From Bombus terrestris (lineage: Eukaryota; Arthropoda; Insecta; Hymenoptera; Apidae), in assembly GCF_910591885.1 (NCBI RefSeq), contig NC_063283.1, forward strand, positions 6,123,001 through 6,187,000: a DNA stretch of 64,000 bases. The letters run 5' to 3'. The stretch's first letter is position 1. Every line of letters begins with the position of its first letter. The position numbers were made by a program, and so were the translations under genes. Below, piece after piece: positions 23,700 to 37,760 of the stretch. The notes below the pieces were generated by a model. That model was not told the origin of the DNA, ran no database searches, and was given only the letters and a program-made list of their open reading frames with translations.

Positions 23700-26600
23700 T
23701 ATTCGTTCGCTGTCGGCGCCTCCGAAATTCGCTCGATGAATTACGACAAAGAGAAGCCTTGGATTCAGCTTCGATTAAAGTTGCTGAGAAAATAGCATCG
23801 ACGTGTCTGACGGATCATTCGAAAGATATTTATACGCGAACCTGTTTCACATTAATTACAATAATTAATAATACCTAGCAAATTGACAAGTGACAAGTTG
23901 TAGATCGTAGATATCTGTTGCACAAACAATTTCTACAATTTTACAATTCTCATGAAATCTACTCGCATGTAATTTTAATTAAGTCGTCGCTAGTAGAACT
24001 TGTTACTTTTATACGAAACAATTTACTCTTTACTTGCAATCAGATTCATGAAATTTTTCTAACAGTATGGATTCGGTTGTGCAAGAATTACTTACCCTAA
24101 CCATCTGTAAAGACAAATTTTTTCTTAGTCACCTCACGAAGCTTTTTGAATCTTTATTCTGTCCGAAAAAGGTATCAATCGTTCGACTTAATTGCCTTGT
24201 TCGATGGGAAGCGTTGGTCGTTTTATTGTAGCGCTTTAACACTCGCAAATTGCAGCCGGTCTCGCGATCCATCGAATTTGAAATTCAACGCGGACGCGTT
24301 AGCGATATGGCAGGCGACATTTCTTCGCTCGGAGCGTCGCTTATCGCCTCGATGATTCGTTGGTTACCGGTTTCAAAGATACAAGCTTGTCGGCGATATT
24401 AAAGTAATTCCGCGGGCGTTCGACGCTTCGCCTGCGAAATTTCCAACGTTTAATACGTTCGTGTCAAATTATCACCGACTGCTTCAGGGAAAAGTGGAAC
24501 GATTTCCTTGCAAATATCCTTGGGCTCCAGTCTGATGTTATTCGCTTCAACGCTATTATTATACTTATTCCAACGATATTGGGTGACACGAAATTAATCT
24601 TTTCCGCTAGAACAGTTGGAATATTGAATCGTTGGTGGTAAAATCTAAGAAAGATCCGGAGCTATTAAAATTTCAACGAAAGTTATATTGATTTATTGAA
24701 TTGTTAAAACTCACTAGAAATTGACCAGACTGATGGAATCACCTTGTGTCCAGACGAAACTTAAGCAAGGATCATAATATAAATGGAGGTCTAAAATTGA
24801 TCAAGACTATATTGATATTAAAAAGTATCGAATTTGAAGAATTGTCCAGGAACAAAGTAACTTATATAAAAATTCAGATATTTTTAATCTATAAATCCCG
24901 GAAAAGATACAAACAGAAAAGATGGAATAGTCGAATAAAGTAGAAAATAATTTCTTACTCTCGAGAAGTAACTGGTGAACACGTAAATAAATTAGAGAAT
25001 ACAAGTTGCAACTTTTCACTTTCGTTTCGATCAATCGTCTCTTGCAATCTAGGAATTAGCTAACGTTATAATTAAATCCAGTCCACCCATCATTGTATCT
25101 ACACTGAACCTACACCGTATCTACACAATAGGTCAATTATAGAGTCACGACATGCGAAACAAAGACAGTCCCTGTCGGGGGCGATAAAACAGGGACAAAG
25201 TAGCAGCAATCGTGAAAATCTTTATTCGCGACAGTGGCATTGGGGCCGATCCGATCAATGGATCTTGTTAGTGGCACAAAGCGGCGGGCCGCGCTTAATA
25301 AATAAACAAATAGCTGTATAATACGCGTTACAAGCCTATTGTGCATTGTACGGAAGGCAGCTCTACCGAGTTTGAAGCAACAGGCCCCTGCGGTAACACA
25401 ATGTCCTATCTGTTGCAATGCATTATGGCTCGGGAGCCCGATTCGCTGGCCCGAGTATGCGTGTTACACGTTGCACTACAGGTACGCACAGAAGTATTTG
25501 CATTATACGATCGTTATACAACGTACTTTAGAGTACGATTCTGTTGGACGTGGAAGGTTCCTCGAACGGATAACGAACAGAGATTTTGGAAAAAACATAA
25601 TTGTGCATTAGTATTTTTGAGAATCATGAATGATATCAACAATTTAAGTTAGATTATATATATGAATATATATTATGATTTTGTAGAATTTGCTTCTTAT
25701 CCCATAAAATGTAAAATATATGTAAATGCAGTTGAACGTTATTAATCGAAGTTTGAGCAACGGGTAGTGAATATGCAATGTGTAATATTACTGAAAAATG
25801 CAAAATAACTTCAACGCTGTTTTATCAAGCTACAAAATATGTATTAGAATAGTAGACTTTTATAGAAATCCATTAGAAATCGGACACACAAAGACTTTCA
25901 TAATTTAGAAGAGCGTAGTATTTATCAGATTGCTACTTCGTTTTTATGTTACAACTTTTTATATATTTCTTTTACAAAAATACACATTTTCATAAATATC
26001 CGTAATTCAATTATTAGTAACAAATAAATTAGTTAGGAGGATCAATCGGAAAGTGGTATATGTGCACCACATTTTTCTAACAGCGAGACAAATAATTTAT
26101 ACGCTCGTAATATTTATTCAGGGAATTTTATTGTAAATTTCTTTGAACAGAATGTGTACAACCTTCCACGAGTACTTCGACAGTACGGTACAGTAAAACT
26201 AGAATTCATGTTACTACAATTGCCTCCAGTACACATGATTTCTCAGTCAAGTAATACAGGAGTTCGCAATCAGACAAGTAGATTCAGCCCGCAAGAGTTT
26301 GATTAAACTAGAAACTCTCTGTAGTTTGACGTCTCTTCCTCAAAGGGACGGCTTTCAGTTTCAATTATTTTGTGAAAGAAGCTTCAATTTATTTAAATGA
26401 TAATAGTGATGAAAACATCCCGAATTTTTCCGTACTTATCCTACAAAAACCTATGTAAACGCATCTTCTATTTAACATTCAATGTAATAGAAATGGTTAA
26501 AAAATCGGACATTTTAAAAATTACAATCTAACAGTACCAACACAAGATCACTATACATTTTAATATTTGCAATACATGCAAACTTTATCTCATTAAAAAT

Positions 26601-26700
26601 GTCCGTACATCTACAGCGTTTAACTCTTCGCATTATATATTCGTACAAGCTTCGTATTAGAAGTTGAATTTCATCCATAGTGTTTGAAAATTTTTTTTGC
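23700..26700. other. AT-rich block, nothing recognisable
   Basis: AT-rich sequence with only chance reading frames. A moderately GC-richer segment at 25140-25450 stays open in overlapping frames on both strands, without any recognisable domain. No repeats noticed. Confidence 0.45.
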
Positions 26701-26739
26701 TATTTTTCTATTGAATTTTCTTCGATAGTCCCGTGTTCC

Positions 26740-26960
26740 CTTGAAAAATGAGCAACGGCCGAGTTGAATCGTCCTGTAGAGGTTCGATTATGGCCTCGGT
26801 TTATGACTCGCGCGTGTTCGGCGTAGGTGGGCAAGTAGGAACAAGCGGCGAACAACGCACTTATTCAAATACATTCAATTAATTTCCATAGGAAGACAAC
26901 AATGGCTTCCACGCCGTGTAATCGTCCTCACCGATATGGCTCGGCCGGTATACGTATGCC
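26740..26960. promoter_or_regulatory. Small CpG-rich islet with TTTATGA site
   Basis: Short CpG-rich segment with a Hox/Caudal-like TTTATGA near 26800, and ATTCAATTAATT downstream near 26874. Weak support as an enhancer candidate. Confidence 0.15.
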
Positions 26961-28009
26961 TCGCGTTTCCTGGGACCGTACGTAACGGCATTAAATCTTC
27001 GACCGTCTTACTTATCTCGAATCTGTTCGCGAAATATTATCCTCCCGCGCTTTCATCAATAAACTACCAGACCTTTTGCGTGTCATTTGTAATTCCGTAT
27101 GACATCGTAGATAGGTATTAAGTACTTTCGATATCATTGTACGCAAGTTCTCGTTACCTGTCAAGTAGAATCTCTTCAGAGAGTTACGTTCCGATGATTC
27201 GCGCTCCTTGGTTGAAAATTGTAAATTAATTTGTTCTCGAATTAGATCTTTAGATTTAATTTTTTTATTTAGTTCTTAGAAGAATGTAACAAAGTTGACT
27301 TCAAAGTTTCCCTTTGGTAATGTGTCTACTGCTGATAAAATTTCAATTCCTTCGGCTGTATGCTAATAAATAATCTTCGTTTCTATATTTTTATCCTTAA
27401 TAATTTTCACCTTTATATTTATCATCCGTATGGTTTCATTGTACGTTTTCTATTTCAAGTAATTCCTTTTCTCGCGTTCTCTCTATATTATCTCTCTTTA
27501 TGTTGTAAAGTTTCACATATGAATCACTTGAAGGCGAAACTGGCCAGCTGTCCGTAAATTGGAAAGTAGCGAAAATTGATGACGTTACCAAGCATTACGT
27601 TTTAAAATTTATCTCGGAAAATGCGTAGCATTCGGTGCTGTTAAATCGTTTCTTCCTTCAATATTTCAATATTAATCGCGTACTCGAGTAAAATCAAATC
27701 AATCAACTTGGCTCCCGAATTAAATGATCCTTTAACGACCATCTGCTTGACATGGCGCAGATTCGCTTATTATTATACAAAAATATTTATGACCCCCTTA
27801 TACCTTGTGAAGTATAGTTTAATTATACAAAAAATCCCGGGGCAAAGAAAATGGAAGACGGTGAAACAGCAAACAAGACTGGCCAAGTGTGTCTCGAGGT
27901 ACTATATTTGCACGCGATTCATGATTGAAACCCTTTTTCATCGGACTGACTTGTTCTACTTGTAATTAATCGCTGCCTCACAATGTATTCGACGCGGTGG
28001 TGGATCGGA

Positions 28010-28335
28010 TCCGAGCTTGTAAGGAGGAAAGCAGTGGCGAGAACGGACGAGAGAAAAGGAGAAAGAGTTGAGAGGGGCAGAGAATATCGGCGTAGCAAGC
28101 TGTGAATGGCTACGCCCTTGATGGAACAGAAAGAGGCTACGGGAGGGGAAGTACAAGAGGGGCGGTTAATTAATGGGGCGGCACCCGACCACTTCCCTTG
28201 GCTTTATACGTTTTCTCCTTGCCTCCGCGCGCTGCTCTTCCCAGCCTCTCGTCTTCTGCTCTCCTTCTGATTAGTATTTTTTTAACATCCTCGATTTTTC
28301 GCCTTCCGCTCCTCTTCGTCTTCCGCTTTGAACGT
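28010..28335. repeat. Purine block followed by pyrimidine block
   Basis: The + strand is A/G-rich at 28015-28165 and C/T-rich at 28185-28330, switching near a short neutral centre that includes GTTAATTAATGGGG. The open frames across it are composition effects. Confidence 0.6.
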
Positions 28336-28581
28336 GTTCTCCTCGCCGATTGATCGCCAACACAATTACGTACATTGAACATAATGAGTCGTGATTTTGA
28401 TCGAAATTGATTTGGCCAGGGTGTATGAAAATGGCGACTCGATTTGGCTTGAGATATCAGGTGCAGGGCATCATCCGCCATTGAAACGCTGATTTTTCTC
28501 CTGACTTAATTTTGCCGATTTTCATCTATGGAATCTTGGTTTTCAGGTGGTTCGGCGTTTGACTTGTTTAACTTATTAATT

Positions 28582-28745
28582 GATTGAGAATTTCGTTTTA
28601 TAAATTGTTCTTATTCTAGCGTAAGTTTGCAGGTAGAATAGTTTCTATTGGACAGATATATTTTTTATTTGCTATTCGATTGAGAATTTGGTTTTATAAG
28701 TCGTCTTTGTTTGTGTCGAATTCCTATTCTTTAGACGAATACAGT
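28582..28745. repeat. 96-bp tandem duplication, diverged
   Basis: GATTGAGAATTTCGTTTTAT at 28582 recurs as GATTGAGAATTTGGTTTTAT at 28678, with continuing similarity (ATTGTTCTTATTC versus GTCGTCTTTGTTT). Non-coding. Confidence 0.65.
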
Positions 28746-31404
28746 TATAATATTAATTAGAGATCAAATTCTTTATTTCTTCTTTCGTTTTCGTTTATCT
28801 TTTGGAGGTCCTTTTTTTGGAACGTAATTTTCATTTTTAATTAGTATACTCTCTGCGACAGTTTATTCTGTTCTATCGATTGTTGCGATCTTCGTTCGAT
28901 TAGTGTTTTTTAGTCAATGTATTGTTACAGCAGAAGCTCAGATTGTTCGTTTGTCTTTATATTTTTTTTCAAATCTTCTTATAAATTTTATTTCAATCTC
29001 TTTTAATTCGCCGTTCTAGTTGCTAATTACCATTACTTCTTGCTTCCTTTTATGAATTCATAGAAATCAAACATTTTCTATATTGCGATAGAACCTACAA
29101 AGTACCTACAAGATTCGAACAAAATATTTACATCGCGTAATCAGAAGCTTAATTGGACAACCTCTTTCCCATAAAAACACATAAAAAGTAAAAGTAAAAA
29201 GTACTTAAATTTGATCGCTCTAAACATTAAGACTCGGAATCGATACATTGATTATAAACAACCAATCTGCATTTTGTTGCACGAATTTTAATATATTCGC
29301 GCGCGTGGCTAACTTGAAAAATTTTCGTAAAGTCGATTGACGCTCGATGGGTCGGATTTTGTTGCTCGTCTTTTCCATAAACTTCTCCTCCAGCCGTCAG
29401 AGATTGCTTTCAGGTATACAGCGCTATATAGTTAGTCAGCATCATGGCGAGATCGTGGTAACAGTCAGTGATTAAGGGTATTAAATCTTTCTTCGTGCAC
29501 CGGCTCATCTCGTATTTTCCGTCACTTTCGAGGCTCGGCCTTTCTCCTCGCGTACATTCGCTACCCTTTCACGAGGTGACGCCTACGCCGACGACGCACC
29601 GTGGTTATTTGTCTTTGAAGATACATCGATTACTCATTGAAGACAAACGATATTAAATCGACGATCCTCCTTTCGTTTCACGCCACTTTGTTCTTGCTGT
29701 ACTCCTCGAGCATTGTTTCGCGATCTTCGCTTACTGATCTTTTTTCCCCCACAAGTAATCCAACAGCATTTCGCTGTGAAGTCAAGAATCCTTCCAATCT
29801 CCGTAACAGTTCATAAGTTACAGAATGAAATATCGTTGAATCGATATTTGACTATGTTAAATGCAATCGTTCGAAACATTCTTCTATTTATACAGACCTA
29901 TAAAAGTACTAGAATTTATGGATACATTGTGTGCGCTATAGGAAACATTTTGACGTTTCATTAACATTATTACGACGATTATCGGTAAAGTTGAAGACAA
30001 ATCTGAAAATTTGTATAAAATTAATATGCGACGAACACCGCGGGACGACTGGTTCAAATTAACGAACAACGAGCGAAAAAACAATAGAAATGTTTTTTAA
30101 CGTAGACCGGATATTTATCAATTTACGTAAATCCAAAGAATCGGCGCATCTAATTCTAGCATCGTGGATGATTCACCGAGGCGAACCTGTTTAAATCAAA
30201 GATCGTTCATGATCGTTGGGTAAAGCTTGAAATACGTGGGAAAATATATACCTATTAATACGCAATGACTATGAAATGTGTCATTCGAATTAATAAACAA
30301 CGAGGCAAAAGACAGTTCAAATCTTTCTGTCATTTAACGATTTACATAAATCGAGAAAATATCGACACATTTAACTGTGATGGGTGATTTGTCAAAGCGA
30401 AACCGCTTTAAGATTAGACAGGTCCCAGGAAAGGGTCATTAATATTCACGATCACCGTTAGATAGGTCGATATAATCCGGCACTTGCTGGCAAGATGTAT
30501 CAGGAACACGATTCCCACGCGATACCTAACCCAAGTATGCTTCTATCCGGTATCATCGGACTCCTCCGGATCCTCGATAACATCGCTGGCATCGGATGCA
30601 CGGTAATTTGTCCCGAGATGACTTCGAAGTCCATCGTTCTCGGTTATCAAATTCCTCCAAGACGGACACTGTAAAATCTGTTAAATTTACATTCTTCTGA
30701 ACAAACGAACACTTCCATTCAAGACCGTTGAAGATTTATTAAACGGTTCGCCTATTAGTAGCCGCCTTTCGAATTTTCCTCGAAGAACAGGCACAAATAT
30801 TGATATTTACTTCCTAGATTTCTCCTTTCTCTTTCTTCTTCTTTCTCCGTTTGCTTTTGATAAGTAGGTACGTACAGTTGAGAGAGATAATTTAAAAGAT
30901 AATTGGCTGTTTGAAATGGCCTTTCGAACAATTTTCTTATCTACTTATCTGGACTGCTATTATATGAACGAAAGAGCGTTGATACTGAAGAGGATTATTA
31001 AACTTCTATCATATAAATTTTAATTAACACCAGTTTAGTTGACCCACTTTTTCTTTACTCAGTCCCTTTAAATTTAATATACGCCGATCCATTGCTAGTT
31101 TTCATAAGGAAAGATGTCCCGTGATTGTTAATATAAAAAGTTGGTAATATTTGCCCAAAGCATAGAAACATTGATTAGTCGCAAAACTACAAAAGATTAT
31201 ACGTGTAAAAGTTCAAACACGTGACTATGCGTGTGAATTGAAATTTGCAATGTCTTGACCTACACACCATGACGATTTTCAGTCCATCAAACGGTGTCCT
31301 TTCACGCTTCTAAATGAATTAATCACGAAACTAAGACGATCGTACGTTTGAAAGCTAAAATATACGACGAAATTGAAATTTTGGAAATCCAGGGTCGTAT
31401 CGCT

Positions 31405-31960
31405 ATGATTCTAAGACCTTTAAATCGACTTCTGTCGCGCTTTACCTTCTCCGAACCCTCTCTCCCGCGTGTCTCTCTTTCTCTTACGGTTGGCAACTTA
31501 TTTTTCTGGTTGGGAACGCGCTTTCTAAAAACCAGCCGTATTTTTCGCGGTAGAGACGCGGTACACGATCCGGGACAGCCTGGAATTCGACGACGCGAAG
31601 CCAAGCCGACGAGAGGGTCCCGTGGGGCGGTTTTTCCTCGAGCACCGGGGGCCCCCTTTATTCGTGTCGTCCTAATTCGAAGCGAGCGATCGGGGCGCGG
31701 ACGACGATGGAATGTTCACCGGCATGCGGTGCCCGCTCGTTCTGCCCCCTCGTTTCTCCTTCCCCTCCAGTCCCCCTGTGTTCGTCGCGCTCCGTCCAGC
31801 TGGATAGGCTGCTTCGGAGCTGCCCCGGTAATTAATTTAACTTCTTGCCCCGACGATGGCGGCTGCTAATGGTTTTCTTGTACCCTGCGCGAAACTCTGT
31901 CCACGTCGTCTCTTCGCCTTTCGCCTCCCTGGGCCAGGCCACCGCCGCGCCACTGCTACT
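31405..31960. promoter_or_regulatory. GC-rich islet
   Basis: A marked GC-rich patch (densest at about 31560-31830). A + strand frame is open from an ATG at 31405 to a stop near 31869 (about 154 codons), but the residues are a low-complexity Arg/Pro/Ser mixture with no family resemblance. Frames on the other strand are open too. Likely non-coding CpG-rich DNA, possibly regulatory. Confidence 0.22.
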
Positions 31961-32099
31961 GCCACAACTGCAAATATTCTTTGCGAAGTACGCGACTTTG
32001 GGTCTCCCTTGTTTTAGAATTTTTGTTCCTCGTTTCTCGCTCAGATCGCTCGAAAAATTCTACTTCTTTTGCCAAGATTCCTCGCATCGCACGTTTTGA

Positions 32100-34550
32100 C
32101 GAAATATCATGGAGATTCATTTTTCTGATTTATGATTGCATTTCGCCCATTTTCTCGCTACTTGTTATTTTTCCTCACAGAGCACTTCGAATCAGCAAAT
32201 TTAATCGGCAAAGGTTCGATCAATCGGGCGCTAATTTTGTTGTAATAAATCCAGGGCAAATAAATGGAGTTTTACCGTATTAGAAAAGTTCTATAGGGTT
32301 TGTTTGTATCGTGGGGGATGTTTTTTTTTGGGTATATGCGAGGGTTGTTATGTGGAAAGGATTTGCAGAGATAGAAGCAAGATGGATGTTAATATATAGA
32401 AATAATAGTTAATTAGGATAAAATTAAGTAACCTGGAAAGATACATTTTCTTTAAAGTATATCGTAATTGAAGAAGCGGAAAAGATACTCAGATTACATG
32501 GAATGGTTTTAAAGTGCAGACTCATATACCATATCTGGATCAAATCTGTTTAACTGAGTCTACTGAACTGCTTGTTAGTATTATACTTACGGACAGTTTG
32601 AAACTTTCTAATCAAATTCGAAGTTATTATTTGCAATGCATTCGTACTTGGTTCTATCTACAGTATTGCAGATCTACAATTCGCGAGTTTAAACGTTCTG
32701 GATATTTCGTATTGGTATGACAGATTAGATCAAACATGGAGATAATGTTTGAGCGATCGTTGATGATTGCAGGCTTGTTAAACGATTAAAAGTAAAAGAA
32801 GAGTAAAGAATTGTTGTAGTGCTTTCGAATATTTCTTCAACCGCGTGATTTAAATAATGTTTATTTAAGCGATTTTTTGGATGTCTCGTGAAGACGTGAA
32901 CAAACATCAAAGACTGTGAAGTTAAATGGTTTCATGAAGTAAATTGCTCGATGTTGTTTTATTATTCTTTTATCGTTCAAATATTGACTTAAATGACCAA
33001 TGCTCTGTCAACAAAATTATACGTGTCTCCTCGCAAATAATCGAACAATTTTCTAAAATTAGATTCGAGAACTTATTCATCTATAATTTGTACATCTCAT
33101 CGACTTGTCATTAATATTCAATGTTATTTCTTGCCATGCTCAGACATTACAGGAAACACGAGTTTCCGAGGATTTATAAATACGCTCAATGCATAAACTT
33201 AGAGAATTCCAATAAGTTATAATTTAACAAAAAGAACTTCATCGTTAATTAAACAAATTTTATACCAAGTTAATAATCCTTTACGTTCCTTCGAAATAAA
33301 GTGTATGAGCCTTTGCACCTTAGCTTAGTCTTTCAATTAACACAGATTCTACTAAAGGCCAACAACTCGATAAAACGAAATACTTCAAGTGAATTATCCC
33401 GTAACTAATCAGACGTGTCCGGTTATTCCCACAAACCACTAAACCATTACATACAATCGTACGATCTTCGATTTAATAGATATGTACATCGGAATCAATT
33501 TGTTCTTTTCATCGTCTCCTTTATTCACGCTAATCGTTGGAATTAGCACCTTAACGAAGATAGAGGCAGCGTCACGATGTTTATCGACGTGAATCATAAT
33601 TTCCCGAAGGTGATCAGTCGGGAGTAATTAGTAGTGGCGTTAGCAGAGCGTCGTCGTAACACGATATTTCGGTCGAAGAGCTAACAGCTGGGGTGGGTCG
33701 ATGGAAATGACGTAAATAGAAGCAAGAGGTTGGTAAGGATTTTTTCGGCACACCTTTATACTAAGCCTTAAGGAATGTTATTTATATGACTCTGGCGAAT
33801 GCATGGAACTCGCTTTGTTTCAAACAAGTGATCAGTCATCGATTAGTCTTCGTAATGGAATTTATTGAATTTATTGCTGAATGATCGCCAGGATGATCAT
33901 CGTACGCTAATCACGTAGAACAATCGTATGGTAAAATGTAAGAAATATTTAAGTTAATGTTGAGAAGTATTTAAATAGTATTTGGGAAAAACGTCTTTAA
34001 ATTTGTGTTTCTCGAGGTTTTTAGAGCCATGATTTTATGGTGGCTAAATAACCTGCAAGCTCTTGTTCATATGGCGTAACAAGGTATTTCTGATAGGTGA
34101 AAGAAAATGTATCAACGATATCTTTAATACTTTTCAGGTATTCTTATTTTCTTTCGTTTGTCAAAAATTGTTATTAACCATGACATTCACTGGTAGAGTA
34201 TTGCAGTAAAGTCTTCAATCCTCTACGGATTATTTTTATAGTTTTCTTCGATACTAGCGTTCATCCTACCTGACGTTTTTTTTTTTTTTTATTTAATCCC
34301 TTCAATTCTCGATGAAATATTATTTTCATCGCCATGTTGTCTTAGGTATTAAAATAAACGAACGAGATCTGTTCCTTTCGCCCGTCGCCTTCATTTTCTC
34401 TTATTATCTGTACGCTCTTTCGGCACCTTTTGCACGATAATCCACTTACCGTACACTAAATTGCCCAAGCCCGGCTACGTAATTGGCTTGCAAGACCTTA
34501 GGGACTTGCTAAACAAGATCCTACGAAAACACCCGTAGGCGATAATCACT
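32100..34550. other. AT-rich block, nothing recognisable
   Basis: AT-rich DNA with chance reading frames. A 15-nt T run lies at 34276-34290. No other structure seen. Confidence 0.45.
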
Positions 34551-34559
34551 CGTCTTATA

Positions 34560-35315
34560 GAATACGTCTATCAGTTTCTATACCAGGCGTCGATAAGACA
34601 TTCTCTTGGTGAAACGAATCGCGCGAAGAGGAAAGCTCCCCTCGCGGCCTCCATATTGCAACGTTTCCCCGTTGGAAGAGCTATTCTCTTGGGTTCCCGG
34701 AGAGAAGAGACCTTCACCTTCGATGGAGGGAGAGGGCGAAAGGCGGCCGGTAAATAGCTGCGTGTGCAATGTCCGCTCTGGCCGCGAGGCGTTAACGAGG
34801 CGGGCAAACACGAAGAGGACGAGATGGAGAGAAAGAAGGCTTAGCGAAGAGGTGCCGGAGGATGGACGAAGAATCGGCGGAGCGTGGAGAGAAGCGCGAA
34901 CCAAGAGAACGAGAGAGGTTGAAAGAGGGACGACGATGTAAAAGAAGGATCGAAATGGAAAAGGAGAGAAGGGACGAGGAAGGAGAGAAGAAGAAAGAAA
35001 GAGGAATGGAACAAGGCACGAAGGCGCCTTTTCAAGGCAAGGTGTGAACTCTGCCGCCCTTCGGCTCCTTCTATCAGTCTCTCCTCTTCGTGCATCCAGC
35101 ACGAAACCACCTCTTTCCACCTTATTAAGACCCCCGACCCTGCCAGCATACAACAACCGGACTCTCTCACGGTTCTTTCTATTTTTCTCTCTTGCTCGTT
35201 CTCTTTCACTTTCCTCTCCTGTCTCTTCTTCTTCTTCTGACATTGCGAATGGCGCTTCTTCGTCTTCCTTAACTTCCTCTTCCTCTTCTTCTTCTTCTTC
35301 GTCTTTCTAGTTTTT
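34560..35315. repeat. Large purine-to-pyrimidine switch block, CpG-rich
   Basis: The + strand is strongly A/G-rich from about 34660 to 35040 and strongly C/T-rich from about 35045 to 35310, ending in CTT/TTC triplet runs (35226-35240, 35275-35306). Five or more overlapping frames (60-221 codons) are open on both strands purely because stops are depleted by the bias. The block is the largest of the several strand-asymmetric segments in this window. Confidence 0.65.
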
Positions 35316-35339
35316 GCCAGTCGGTGGTTAAGGCGAACG

Positions 35340-36690
35340 CGAGCGGTTTGCGCGCTATGGATAGAATTCGTAATTCTTCACGGGTTAAAATCGCTGGAAC
35401 GTCTCGTCGATACGTTATCATCAGAAAACTGGGACATTGTTGCATTGTTTTAACTGTTAAATGTCATACGTAGTGGATAGTACTTTGAATATTTTGCGGA
35501 TATTTGCACACGTGCATCTCCGCACCTCTGCGTCTTTAAATTTCTCGTGAATGCACAAAAATTCCCAGTCTACTTATCACGAAGAGAAGCCAAGAAATTG
35601 CGAATAATAATATTCAGATTCGCCGATAGGCCATTATACCTTTCATATAAAAGCAATAGATCTATCGCCTTTGAAATACCACGAGGCAGCCTCTCTTCTA
35701 TATTTATCCAGTGTATAAGATGGACTCGCTTTCAACGATCTAGGAAGACTTTTTTGTACAAAATTTCTCACATCCCTCGTTCTATGCTCTTTTGTGCAAC
35801 GCAAGAGAGTATACATCGCGCGTTTCGCCTTGAGGACGATGGAAATTTGTATTGGTCGTAGGTGTGCTTTCTCGACGGCTCTGTGTGCCTCGAGTTCCGT
35901 TTAAATAGGCGTCTCGAAGATATTCTTTCTGGTCGCGTGTTTCTTCGGTGTTGCCCGTGGTTTCGGCCTTTCTTCATCTTTCGTTTCTCCTTTTCCCCTT
36001 TTTTCTTTTTTTTTTTGTTGAATTTGTTAACGCGGCAGAATCGAAGGGAAAGATGAAAGGATGCGCTGCTTTCTCGAGTAAACGCGACTTATTAGTGGAA
36101 GAGGAAAGCTCGAATATCGTTGGACGTAGCTGTCCGATGGTCCCTGTCTCTTTGACGGCTTTGTGTCTTGAATTAGAAGGAGAGTTGTTCGTTTAAGGCA
36201 ATTTTCTTTTCAAGAATTTAGAATAATGCCATCTCGTTCGCTGTTTCCTATTGTTATCGATATTTCGGAATTCACTTTTAGTTAGTCGAATGCTACATAA
36301 TCAATGTTTCGTTATTGAATGGTAAAATGTGTGCCACAAGCGATAAGTTTTTAATCCTGTAATAATCTAATACGTTTTTGATATGTTACATACGATGATG
36401 TAATACGCAGTGTATATTTGTAATATATTAACTTGTTACTTCCATCTTCGACTCGTTCGCCTCTCAACGAAGGACCTCGATATTCACAGGATTACAATGT
36501 CTATAAAGACAAATCAATCTCAATTAAGACTATAAATACGATATAATTTATCTGCAACAAAAATGCAGCTACACGTAAAATAAATAGTTGCATATAAACC
36601 TGGTACATAAGAAAATCTTTATGTCCAGAAGATGGTCGATCAAAAATTCTCGAATTGGCACATTTTGTCCGATTAACAATGGCGATATAC
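35340..36690. other. Mixed-composition stretch, nothing recognisable
   Basis: Includes a C/T-rich tract at about 35965-36025 with a T run. Frames here are chance-length and unlike known proteins. Confidence 0.4.
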
Positions 36691-36739
36691 TACAATGATG
36701 CATTTATAATTACTCCAGGAAGTACATGAAGTCCTCGAG

Positions 36740-37210
36740 AGACAATGCAAGAAAAAGATTCCAGGAAAACAGGAACCACGTCGCCTTTCGGCGCTCCATA
36801 TAGCTTCGTAATTTCCCTTTTCGTCGGACTGCTGTCGTATTTAATAAGATCGATCGATGCGGGCCGGCGGCATGGAAAAATCACTCGTCGAGGGCGAAGT
36901 GGCGAAAATAAAAGTTTGATCAGGCTGGTTGTCGCGCGGGAATGAACACGCGGCTCTCGAGAATAAAACGAAAGTAGGAAGCCGGCTCCGTGAGGCGGCG
37001 AGCAGCACCTTGTTTATTTTAATCGAGCCTCAACGTGCCTTGGAGATTGTTTCGTCTCGCGGCACCACGATGTTTAGCTCGCCGTTTAATCGCCGTTAAC
37101 GAGCGGTTATCGTTCACCAACTGGAAACACGACGATGCTAACGAGGCGATCGACCGGAAGCACGGGGCCTCTCGCGTTCGCTCTCCACGCATTTCTACTT
37201 CCTTTTTTCA
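36740..37210. promoter_or_regulatory. CpG-rich islet
   Basis: CpG-dense sequence with GCCGG/CCGGC motifs and TTGTTTATTTTAATCG near 37012, a homeodomain/forkhead-like AT core inside GC-rich flanks. Candidate regulatory DNA from composition only. Confidence 0.2.
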
Positions 37211-37760
37211 TTTTTTCCAACGTTCTCCCTACTCCCCTATCGCTATCGGTATTTTTATCGCGTATTTTAACGTACATTAAACCTTCCTTTTTCCCCTTTC
37301 TCACCCGTAAAGAATCTTTATACGCCCATATTCAGGAATTCGAATTTTTGTCTCATACACGAGCACGTTACGCGTTCGAAAATTTGAAATTGATCGGGCA
37401 TGAAGCTTTTCTGCTTTGAACGATTAAGTGTGATTTTTTTGGTGAAATCGCAAGATTTCGAAGTTTAGTTTAGTAAATTGTATAAGCATTCTTTACCAGG
37501 AGCCAAACTGGTGAAATTCATTTTTTATAAATTTCTAAATGTCATTATGTCGGCTATGTAATTAGCATTATTTTGTTACTGTAAAATAGAGATGTTATTC
37601 ATTGGATATAAATAACGATTTCTTTTATTTCCATATATTTCTGAACTTTTGAAAGAATTGGAGCTAAAGAAATTCCAAGTGTCTTTTCTCCATGGAGCAC
37701 GTAACGATTCCAAAGTTCGGGCCGGTGTTATATATCTACGAAATAAATCAGTTTCTTATA

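Noticed and set aside
31348..31869. 173-codon frame in a GC-rich islet
   Set aside because: Begins at TTG; even from the ATG at 31405 the residues are a low-complexity Arg/Pro/Ser mixture with no domain, and opposite-strand frames are open too.
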